Shown piece after piece: positions 54,441 through 64,000 of a stretch of 64,000 nt of DNA (positions are counted from its first letter, which is position 1; each line of letters begins with the position of its first letter). This DNA comes from Polytrichum commune. Lineage: Eukaryota; Streptophyta; Polytrichopsida; Polytrichales; Polytrichaceae. The stretch lies in assembly GCA_950295325.1 (NCBI GenBank), contig OX485808.1, positions 23,394,527 to 23,458,526 of the forward strand, read 5' to 3'. Position numbers and translations under genes: made by a program. Below the pieces are notes generated by a model that saw nothing but the letters and a program-made list of their open reading frames with translations, searched no databases and was not told where the DNA came from.

Positions 54441-54560
54441 GTGTCACCGTTGTCTTCCTCAATACTACTTGTAAACCCCGGTGTGGTGTCACCAACACTA
54501 AATATAATGTTAGCCTGACATTATTTGGCATTCCTTGTAAATTACCCATCGTGTTTAGAG
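54441..54560 (-). repeat. Family-E repeat fragment
   Basis: CACCAACACTAAATATAATG and CATTCCTTGTAAATTAC are the complements of family-E blocks at 20590-20670. Confidence 0.5.
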
Positions 54561-54655
54561 GAATATATGGAATATACTTCAAATCCGTAAAGATGAAACC
54601 GAAAGACGTCAACATGTAACCACTTGGACTTGGAAACACGAGGACCTCATCTCAA
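54539..54655. repeat. Direct repeat, partner at 55379-55495
   Basis: About 115 bp shared: AAATTACC.ATC..TTTAGAGGAAT, GAATATA.C.CAAT, GTCAACATGTAACC, ACTTG.AAACAC.AGGA. A short related block (GAAACACGAGGACATCA) is at about 8275. Confidence 0.7.
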
Positions 54656-54660
54656 CCGAT

Positions 54661-55035
54661 TAAGGTAGATGGGCCTTAAGTGACTCGTTTTCATAATCAG
54701 ACCCCTATATTTGATTGGTATGTGGTTCCGTGACGATTGAAGAACAAACATCATAAAGACACACGTTTAAAAGAGATGGGACTACGTCTTCAAGAACCAA
54801 TAACTACTCTACACTCAATAGGGAACACAGTTGGGAGGACACGGGTATCCAATTACGAAACCACCAAACAAGCTATTCCAGTAACCATAACCAAATCAGG
54901 GAAAAAATCAATCTTCAATCTGGTTTTTGTAGATGTTTCATCGTAGATTTGCTAACGTAACACGCATTTTGTTGTGTGAATTGAACCGGTAGAAGTTGGT
55001 TGGAGAACATGAAAAACGAACCAACTAACACTTAC
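54661..55035 (+). mobile_element. Family-A MITE, divergent subfamily
   Basis: Starts AAGGTAGATGGGCC. The left half follows family A (ACACACGTTTAAAAGAGATG, CACTCAATAGGGAACAC). The right half matches only 1552-1935 (TTGTTGTGTGAATTGAACCGG, GAACATGAAAAACGAACC). Confidence 0.7.
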
Positions 55036-55378
55036 ATAAGCTTAACTTATGCTCAAAAATCTCGCTAACACTTGTTACGCAGGTCTATGGGGAGATGCAC
55101 TAACCAACCTACTACACCACTGTTGATGATGACTCCTCGTGAATATCGCCCTTGGGATGGGCTTCACATGACATTTGGATGTTGTATTGTATGACACCAC
55201 ATAGAGTAGAGGCTCATAACCGATCACTTTAAGAGATTCTATGCCAATTTTGGAGGAGTATAAGGCGATGCATATTTTTTTTCCCATGTAGGAAGCTATG
55301 ATCGGGGAGAACCGGCCGTTAGTTACAAATGAACCGGTCGAGTTTGAGAAATAACCGGTTGAATTTCAAGACTTCAGG

Positions 55379-55495
55379 AAAATTACCAATCATTTTAGAG
55401 GAATTTTATAGAATATATCCCAATTTAATAAAGGAAAACCGGAGGATGTCAACATGTAACCGGTAAGACTTGCAAACACTAGGATGTCAACTAAG
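55379..55495. repeat. Direct repeat, partner at 54539-54655
   Basis: See 54539-54655; same orientation, about 840 bp apart. Confidence 0.7.
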
Positions 55496-58110
55496 TATGT
55501 CCAAAAATCTCCATGATCACTAGTAGGAAGATAGAAATAAGGAGAATTAGTACAATTTTTGAAGCTAAAAGTTGGTATGAACATACTACCAATGTCCAAG
55601 GTCTGTCATGACCGCTCATTTTAACCTCTTATTTCTCCTCATTTTTAGCACTCAAAACCAAGACATGTGTCATGGCACTATTGGGGTGCTCTCTCTCTCT
55701 CTCTCTCTCTCTCTATTTCTTGAAATGCAGAGAGAAGTTACCCCTAAGATTGCCCGTAAAGGACTGCCCATACTAAAAATATCCATATGGGCTGCCCGAT
55801 GTGGCATAAATTTACAGTATAAAAGGAAGGCCTCTGATAGCCGGTCTCATCAGAACAGAAAGGAGCCGAGTCTGTCAGTACAGTGAGTCAGATGCCTTGA
55901 GGTTAGAACCAGGAGGTGTGTCGTGGCTATCTCCAGTTCACTGTTTGAGAAGGAATGGGTCTCTGAGGGTGATTGAAACATAGGGAGGTAAAGCTGTTGT
56001 AACAGTTTTACTTAGTTTCATAGAATACTGGGATTCGGAGCCATTAGCGTGATTCAGATACACTGTTACTGAGATCTCACATACTATTGAGAAGCAATAG
56101 AGTGTAGTTTCTTGAAAGTTCTGTTCTCCTGAATAAAGAGAGGTTTAGCTTTCTGTAAGGAGCAGAGAATTACAGTGATCATTGCTGCTGCAAGGATGAG
56201 CAAGAATAAATCCTCGAAGGATGACTATAAGGTTTTATCCCATAGTTACAAGAATTATATTCTTGAAAAAATACTACACAGGAATTCATGATATATATGT
56301 GAGATTATTCATATCTTATTCTAATATATGTTAATCTTTCTCATTCAAGATTTATAAAGAGAGTTTAATTTTCTTATTCTACCTTTTTCCAAGGAATTGG
56401 TACAACCTTGTTGACATCGATAACAAGTAAGAAGGTCCGTTTACACCTATTGTACGCTCTACTAACTTACTTTTTGGTAATTGTGGGGAGCATGGGCACA
56501 GGTGAGGACCTCTTCTACAAGTGTTGTGCACACTCCGAAGAAAAGTCCATTCATAGTTCTTCCACAAGAAACTGTTTCTTGAAATTTGGATCAACGACTA
56601 TGATACTATCTTTCTTGATGAAATAACTTCATACTCTCTATATTTTTGATTAAAATAATACCCGCTATATGGGTAATATGAAAATATTGTGTTACTATTA
56701 CAGTGCAGTGATATTTTGAAAATAACTCCTGCTTGTAATCAGTCACAAATTTACCTGTGATAAGCAATTAAAAGGGATTTCGATCACACATACTTAGTAC
56801 TACTAGAAATACAATCTGTGACTTAGACCAGATGGAATGTGGTTAGGAGGATATGACTGAGAATCAATACCCATAAACTCTCCGATGATAATTACTGAAG
56901 GATACCTCTTCGGATTATATTACTGGAGCTGATATCTGTAACTATGCATTTTCATCTGTAGCTTAAGTTCAGTAATTTGAATAAAATCCCTCTCAAAGAT
57001 AAATTTCTCCTGTTAAATGAGAATGGTGAGTAGTATGAATAGTCCTATGACTGAAAGAAAGTTTTGCTTGATAAGAAAAGCTCAGAAGAATATAGAAGGG
57101 CTTAATCCCGTGAAATTGGTACCTATACATATATTTTTAAATAAGTATCAATGCTGAAATTTCGACTAAGTACTGTTTTAGTCATAAGAGGATCAGATGG
57201 GTTGTAAGAAGACCATGAGGTATATACAATCTGTGTTGATTCGGGATACTTGATGTTTAAGAACACTACAGGACACTTACTGAATTGAAAAATCAATTAA
57301 GAAGAAGTCTTATTCAGGTGTACGAATGATCATCTGTTACTAAAGGGTACATATAGACCCGTAGTAGTAAAAAGTGTTGTATCAAGTTGGTGTATATCTG
57401 GAGAGCTCTAGATACTTATTGCTACTCTTATACTTTTATGATATTCTGTAGAAGTGTGAGATAAACATCTATAAATCTACCCTGAGGATTGTAATATTTA
57501 ACTTCTGAGTAAAGAGGGTTAGATGATGATATTTTGAGCTTACAGTGTACCATTAAGTTACATAAGCTCTTGAAGTATTCCCATATCTCTCATGCATAAT
57601 GAGTGACTGGAATTGTTTCAATTGAAACATATGAATCTGTTTGTTAAATATCGGATTCTATGGATCATTGCAGATATTGAGCGTAATAAGGATTATTTCT
57701 TTTACTGATTTAAGCTGCTTACTAATGGAGTGTATAACAGACAAAGTACCATTATAAGCTAAGCTCTTATGGTAATATACCTAGTGGGTTGTCTCAAGTC
57801 GTGATCTACAGAGACAGAAATGATAAAGAGGAATGACCAATAAAGCTGCAAACATTTAGTTCTGAAATATGGTCCATTGAGGTATTTCAGAAGAATTTAG
57901 TTAACCAGATGAGAATAAGGGTGAAAACAGGACCCTTCAAGGTTCCAGTAAACTCGAATTAGTTGCTGGATACATTTACTTATTCATACAAGAAACATTT
58001 ATACAGACTTTTTTTCTCTATACAAGTACAGGAAAACAGAAATGCATATTATATTGTATTATACCGAGGGATTATCGAGACCCTATTCCAACAGGGATGT
58101 ATGTTGTCAT
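55496..58110. other. Gene-free block of distinct composition, possible eroded retroelement
   Basis: Contains a (CT)13 tract (55689-55714) and a TATA-like TATAAAAGG at about 55817. Then follow about 2.2 kb rich in A and G with no frame above 72 codons. A short ATG frame at 56196 (MSKNKSSKDDYKV) and a GTTGATTCGGGA (VDSG) at about 57235 recall copia-type gag and protease starts, but no continuous similarity can be followed. It may be an old LTR element or simply unannotated spacer. Confidence 0.2.
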
Positions 58111-60083
58111 TACATTACATTACATAACATTACTTAACTCTACAAGAAGGTAACACTACCTTAACTTGACTAGAGTATAATCAAGACAAGATTTAACAGC
58201 TCTCTTTAACAAAATCCACATGCATGGTTTCATCCATCTCAGGTGTTCATCCGTCTTGATTTCATCCACAAATGGTTATGTTCGGTAACTGTCTTGAGAG
58301 CAAGGGTGGCCTAATCATTACAGATCACTCCTCCAAGAGTCAACAAAAGGGTTATCGTAACTCGTCATAATTTTACATTCTAAGAGTTGTGACATTATAA
58401 TCCATAATGCTTTAGATTTTGTCCATGAACCAATCGGTTATGATTGATAACCAGTTCAAGTCTATGGATGATTGGTCGCTCCCATAGCTTGTCATCCACT
58501 CTCCTCTCATTGGTTATCTAATCCATATTCCGTAGTTCAAGAAAATCAAAGGCGTTGTGTAAAGAGACAAGTTGGGATACCCTCTATCATTTTTTTGTTA
58601 TTACCAAAACGTTTTATTACGTTTCATCGACAAAACCTTAGAGTACATGTGTTATTCCTGCCATTGGCCTTAAGGTGAACTAGGAGGACACCCAATGAAA
58701 AAATATGTTACATAAGGCGTTGTCCTTAGTAAACATAAAATAATTATTTGATATTTTACTTCATGACTTGATTATGATGAGTAGATGAGAGATTTTGTGA
58801 CTTCATCATTTTTTTGGTTGAGGATGGCATGATGGGCAATTTAAGGTGAACAAGCTCATATTCACACCACTAACAATGATCACTACCGTTTCCTTTTCTT
58901 TGTATGCAGGAAGAGGTTCCACATGTGCAAGCACATGTAATTAGTTATGATGATGTAATTGCATGCCATGCATTATTTAGTCATGTGAACCCAAGTTGTG
59001 CACAAGGTAGTTCCCCTCGCCACACTCACTTGTGCTCAAGCTTATCACTTGGCATCTTCCGATCTTGTTGTCATAATAATGTTGAGTTCACGTAATAATA
59101 GCGATATGATGTGCTAACAATATCATACAATTGATTATACGGTCTATTGGGTGAGTAGTATGTGTTGACCTTTGGGTGGTCGAGAAAATCAAAAATCAAA
59201 AAATCAAATTGATTGGCTCAACCATCCACTTTGCACTAGGCCACATGACAAAATAGATTTCAACCCACTTCATTTGACATCCTTTGAAGTCAATCATGGT
59301 GCATAACATCATCCAGTCAAGGCGTTGATCACATCAGCCAGTTCTTACACCATCTATCGACATCTCCGACTGTAATAATCTGAAAAGTGGTGGGTCAGCA
59401 TCTATTTCTCAACACAATCCCCAACAATTTCATGGTCGGAACCAGACGGAAATTTTGGTGTGATCCGGGCATGAGTTTGTACGTTGGGTGGGGCTATGAA
59501 TGAGCCATATTATATTCAAGATCATACTTTGTTTAATCTCACAACATAACATTACATGGGTATATTCAAGCTATAAAACTCAGGTGAAGCAATGTATAAA
59601 TATTATTAAAATGGAACGGCTGATAGCAACTGAATAATGGTATGTTGTAAAGTTACTCTTTGGACCCCGTTTTCCATTCTCAACCAACACGATTGTTTCG
59701 TGACAAAGTTTCTTTGATCATGGACTCTCTTCAAGTTTTGCAGCATCTCGCAAGAACCTTCATCACTCTCGCTAAGCATGCACCCTAGGGTTTAGGGTTT
59801 AGGGTTCAAACTTGACTGTGCTCTCACTTAAATTTGTCAACGAGAGGAACAGATTCAAAGGTCCAAGCTCTTGAACACCTCTCAAGAATCTCAAGTCATC
59901 AACTCGGAGGTCTAATTTTGGACACAAATTTCTCACTTTGTTTATGCAATGGGAGGCTGACGAGATTTGGGGGTGCATGTGTAAGAAGTGGATGATACAT
60001 AGAGCTCACAATACATTATCCCTAACTTAATTTAGCTCATGCCATTAAGCAAGGAATCATCAATAGCGTTTACCACTATACAA
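58111..60083. other. Intergenic, no gene seen
   Basis: Holds a short CATTA repeat at about 58110-58135, the partner repeat at 59328-59480 and three TTTAGGG-type units near 59787-59810. No coding signal. Confidence 0.5.
59328..59480. repeat. Dispersed repeat, partner at 7298-7450
   Basis: See 7298-7450; direct orientation. Confidence 0.75.
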
Positions 60084-60085
60084 TA

Positions 60086-60640
60086 CAGTAATCTCCCGTT
60101 TAAGTATGCACACATTTAAGTACGCAATTTTTTGGACAAAACTCATGGTTCAAATTTTATTGTTCGAACATGTCATGTAGAGAGTCATTTGTCACGAATG
60201 CATGAATTTTTTACACTCAACATTCAATGTCACCTTGTTAACGTTTCACTGAAACATCTCAAATGATCGTCGTTGTTCATCATACATCTATCCAACTTCT
60301 GTTTGAACGTCGGAGCAAAGCAATTGGCTGTTGATGTCGAGGACAAGGATGTGTAGAGCTTCAAAACCCTTGAAGTGAGTAGCACTTTCATATTCAACAA
60401 ATGTCTCCATGGGCTGGATTTCGTCATCGATAGGTGGTTCTTCTTCAATTTGCATTGTTTCCACAACTTCTTCAACGTCCTCCAGCACAACAACACAATA
60501 TTATTTGTTGTTTGCATCATTGATATTTAACAAACTGCTAATTTCTTTTGGTTTGATGAAGATCTACAAAGTACGCACCTACCAACTAAGTGCGTACCAA
60601 TGGCCCCGATTCAAAGTGTGTACTTAAGTTGGTATGCCTC
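60086..60640 (-). mobile_element. pogo/Tigger-like DNA transposon relic
   Basis: The left tip CAGTAATCTCCCGTTTAAGT follows a TA and has the CAGT...CTCG-like start of pogo elements. Repeated TTTAAGTACGCA-type motifs stand near both ends, but the right tip has decayed. A minus frame (about 60500-60190) is acidic (LEDVEEVVETMQIEEEPPID, DDEIQPMETFVEYE) and then reads LDINSQLLCSDVQTEVG, a stop, and MYDEQRRSFEMFQ. That layout fits the acidic C-terminus of pogo/Tigger transposases. The catalytic core is missing, so the copy is inactive. Confidence 0.45.
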
Positions 60641-61534
60641 ATATTATATGCAAATCAGCTCTTCATTCATGCTTCTTGCTTCTTCGGGAAGATGAAAGTA
60701 TATATTTATCTATCTATAGTGTATATACATCACGTTTGTGTAATCCAATTAGTCAAAGACAATCGATACCTTTAAGAGGGTACTTTTTAAAGGGACTCTC
60801 ATTGTTATTCAAATATAGATATAAGTTGACTTAAACGACTTGGGGTCATCGGCTTAACTCGTATTTAAGTAAATCTAGAGATACATCCAAAATCTAGACT
60901 TCATGATTAACTCGCTTATATTTACAAATTCATCGATATGTTTTCAATTGACTTGATTTTTATGGGAGATATGTGAACCCTCAATGATTTTTTGAATGTT
61001 AAGATACTAAATTATGATGGGATTATTTGTAATTCCATTTTTTTATATTATAAATTATAATAATGTAATCAAGATTCAAAAGAAATGTTAAAATATAATC
61101 ATATTCATCTCCATATGTCCTATTTGAGGTCCTACCGCACAATCCTATCATAAGATCTTAGAATATAATTGTAGATATTGTAAATATGCACTGGGACTAA
61201 ATTTAGTTTTATGTAATTTCAATTTATGTTTATAGAGAGATAATGCCAACCTTATGTTACTTTGGATCATAACATGCAAACTTATATGTAAACCTTAAGA
61301 GTCTAAGATGAGTTTTACGGAGGATGGTTATGGAACATGGGTTACTACCTCTTTGTTGGAGATGGTCCAAATTGTGTAGTCATTGTAGCTCAACCATGCC
61401 TGGAGGAAAGTAGATTTATGTATGTTGCTATAATAGTGTCTTTACGTATAATGAAAATTTTCTCCATTAGTGTGGTTCCATCGTTTACATGCTTTTGGCT
61501 TCTTGGGCTCTTAGGACAAATTTGCAATGTGCCT
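60641..61534. other. Intergenic, no gene seen
   Basis: AT-rich; nothing recognised. Confidence 0.5.
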
Positions 61535-61815
61535 TCAAGTGTCGTGTAAAGACATTCACAACATGGATCTTAACCAAATGTTATTTCATTACCATCTTGC
61601 GCATGACATTGGCCCTTCTATACAATAAATTTCAATATATTAAAAGGAAGTTGTGAGATTTTGGAGTGTCATGGACCCACCTCTTTGAGGTGAAATTAAC
61701 TCCAAATAAAGTAGACCAAGAAGCAATATCCATTTCATGCCACGTAGGGCTCTGTGTAGGTTTTTTATCCATTCAAACTTCCTTGGTCTTTAGGCCATCA
61801 TGCTCTAGTATAAAA
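61535..61815 (-). mobile_element. Old, degenerate Tourist-like copy
   Basis: Keeps CTTCAAGTGTCGTGTAAAG, AACCAAATGTTATTTCA, GGAGTGTCATGG and CATGCCACGTAGG in the order seen at 53950-54437. The ends are no longer recognisable. Confidence 0.45.
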
Positions 61816-62899
61816 TGCCCTTTACTTATTTAATTGTTGATGCTTATGTGAGTCTCATATGTTGTTACAGACAGTTTGAGTGACTTACATTACAGGCAAT
61901 AGTGGAGGTCATATTTAGACATGTCTTGCAAACTAGAGAAAGATTGCGCTCACCCTTTGAATTTGAGTTATTTTGGTTCTAAATACGACAAATGTAGGAA
62001 CTGACTCCCATGTATCTTGAATCAAAAGATTCGCATCTTCAAATGAATGTGTTGATGGTATGAATGGAGGTTTTTCCCGGAGCAAGCATGAATAAAGAGA
62101 CTCTTTATCCACAAGTTATTGCCCCCTTTCGAGAGTGGGCTCTATTCAAAGGGACCAAGGAAACTACATGACATGCTAGTTCATGCAAGTTCGTGGGGGT
62201 GGGTGTTAATTAGGGGGATCTCAATGTGCTTGGACCTAACCTTGGGGCTAAGTGAACTAGTTAGTGGGTGTCGTGGTGTATTGAAACATAAACATGGGTT
62301 TGAAGCCCCAAGAGGCCACGGAATCAATGAGTGATGCAAGAAAATAGTGTCCCTTGACTAAGCTAGGTATGCGGTGCCAACCAACCACTTTCGCAATTTT
62401 CGGGGTTTATCATGCTCCATGCAGGAGACCCGTGGGTTGGAGAGGTTTGACGTGTGGTGTCCACGGGGGGGGGGGGGAGGAGGAGGTTTTAGTTGGCCAT
62501 CTACAAAGAATATTTATGTTGAGAACAAGTGTGGACATGGAGAAGATGGCCATGTCTGAAAATATGTTTTTGCATTACGCAAATTTTAAGTATGGGAGTT
62601 TTTTAATTGGTATGTGAGTTGTGTGGTGGTGGGAGAGTGAATGCCTCTCTCAATGTGCTTATATTACACATAAATCATGGTCAAGTATGAAGAAGAGATG
62701 CAAGTATGGAGAGGGAAAATTAACGTCATATAACTTCATGTTTTGCATGTTAATATTTTGCACCATTTATATTGTTTGCTCACTAGTGTTTTTGTTGATT
62801 GTTACAATTGAATTTCTAGTTTTCCATGTTCATTTCTTGAGTGCACAAGCTCTGGCAATGTTCGAGTATCATGACTAAGTTATGAGTTTTGGATATTTT
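61816..62899. other. Intergenic, no gene seen
   Basis: No recognised gene. A run of 13 G lies at 62465-62477. Confidence 0.5.
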
Positions 62900-64000
62900 T
62901 AAAGATTTGTAACATCCTACATAAAAATTAACCCATTACCCACCCTCTTCCAAAAGGAAGCTTACACGTACCTAGGCGTTAAATTTGTCCCCTTCTCAAG
63001 TGGACACTTGAAAAACAAATCACCATTGATAAAATAAAGAAACAAAGTGCATTATTATTAGATTTCTCCACCTTTGCCCAATAGAAAATCAAAGTTCTTA
63101 ACATTTTAATATGTTAATGGTGTTGAATATGCTCTTTACACAACTCCATTTTCAGTACATGACATTTAAAAATAAGTGTTGAACTATACCTGCTGAACTA
63201 TATGCCCTATTACTCGCAGCCCAACACACTAAATCTCTCCCACATGACATCTTTAATATATTTCACTTGTAGCCTTAATAACATACACCTTCCACACAAA
63301 CATATCAATCATCCTAGATGACAATGTAACCACCATGACAAACTCTTAATTGCTACCATTTTTGCACATATTCAAAAGGCATGCCAGCAAGTAGTGGTTT
63401 ATAAAGTTTATGCCCATACCAACACCTTTGGTAATAATGAGGCATACAAAGTTACTAAACATAGTGAGAACATAGTTCCACTATAGTCATTATTTCGCAC
63501 AACCCATTTCACCTTATTGGGCACCACATCCTATACTGGCCCCATACCAACCAACCAATAATCCCACTTCTTGTCAAAGTGACATTTCAATTTGCAACCT
63601 TAAAAGATATCTATAAAAAAATAACACCTTAGCTCTACTTATCGCCCGCCATTGCTAACTACTCCTATGTTGACAAATGAATCACCAATTAGGATATTGT
63701 CCACCCGCTAATGATCAATTTTTTTGGGGTCTTTAAGACAACAACATATGCTTAAATCACCCAAGCACTCAAATTTAGACATGTTAGATACATGGGCAAC
63801 TTTCCCAATAAACGTTTTTTTGAACCCAATCTATCTCCCCTTTGCAACCTACGCATACTAAAACAAATTGACAAAATGTCTACACCCACTCTCATGTTGT
63901 ACCAACAAACACATTATTAGACACAACAAAGCCACTCATGCCTTGGCACTCACTCTTTTATCCACCCTACCACAAAGCATTTCACACTAGTTAACATTGG
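62900..64000 (+). mobile_element. LINE (non-LTR retrotransposon) 3' part, decayed, runs off the window
   Basis: Read across frames, the pieces follow the order of a LINE ORF2 3' part. YLGVKFVPFSSGHLK fits the end of the reverse transcriptase (YLG block). NGVEYALYTTPFSV fits the thumb region. VVYKVYAHTNTFGNNEAYK fits the last RNase H motif (H-[ST]-x-x-x-G-N-x-x-A-[DY]). KFRHVRYMGNFPNKRFF and a following P-L-C-x-L fit the C-terminal Cys/His region. Many stops and frame changes show that it is dead. The element continues past 64000. Confidence 0.65.

Noticed and set aside
59785-59812. Telomere-type TTTAGGG units
   Set aside because: About three units in unrelated DNA; chance or a telo-box motif.

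Overview
The window is nuclear DNA of a land plant. Three things point there: spliced genes with ordinary GT-AG introns, the plant-style fused lysine-catabolism gene LKR/SDH, and a dense background of plant-type mobile elements (Tourist/PIF-Harbinger MITEs, CACTA, hAT, pogo, a solo LTR, SINE and LINE relics, (CT)n tracts). One gene encodes an antenna-bearing glutamate dehydrogenase of the animal/protist GLUD type instead of the usual seed-plant GDH1/2 type. This suggests a non-seed plant such as a bryophyte, lycophyte or fern. I cannot name a species.

Layout. From 1 to about 30 kb I find no gene I can call intact. The stretch holds repeats and broken genes: an ARM-repeat-like fragment cut by a MITE (1.4 kb), a tandem-amplified Tourist-like element carrying a solo LTR (2.6-4.9 kb), a foldback MITE (14.3-14.7 kb), a decayed gene for a class-beta amino-methyltransferase-like protein (18.6-20.4 kb, minus), a hAT transposase C-terminal fragment (20.9-21.3 kb), a MITE with a CACTA-like element nested in it (25.1-25.2 kb), and unidentified exon-like segments (27.7-29.6 kb).

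From 30.3 to 42.2 kb lies a complete LKR/SDH gene (plus strand, 23 exons, 1,052 residues by my splice model). From 46.0 to 52.1 kb lies a complete GDH gene (minus strand, 15 exons, 547 residues). The two are neighbours, tail to tail, about 3.8 kb apart. Both exon sets join in frame without a leftover base. Three degenerate ~265-bp tandem repeats and a GC-rich block lie upstream of GDH. From 54 to 64 kb the DNA is again repeats, with a pogo-like relic at 60.1 kb and the 3' part of a LINE at 62.9-64 kb running off the window.

Function. LKR condenses lysine with 2-oxoglutarate to saccharopine, SDH splits saccharopine to glutamate and aminoadipate semialdehyde, and GDH turns glutamate back to 2-oxoglutarate plus ammonium. 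The two neighbours therefore encode connected steps of lysine and glutamate nitrogen turnover, although LKR/SDH looks cytosolic and GDH mitochondrial. One MITE family (AAGGTAG... ends, about 14 copies seen) is spread over the whole window and has entered two LKR/SDH introns.
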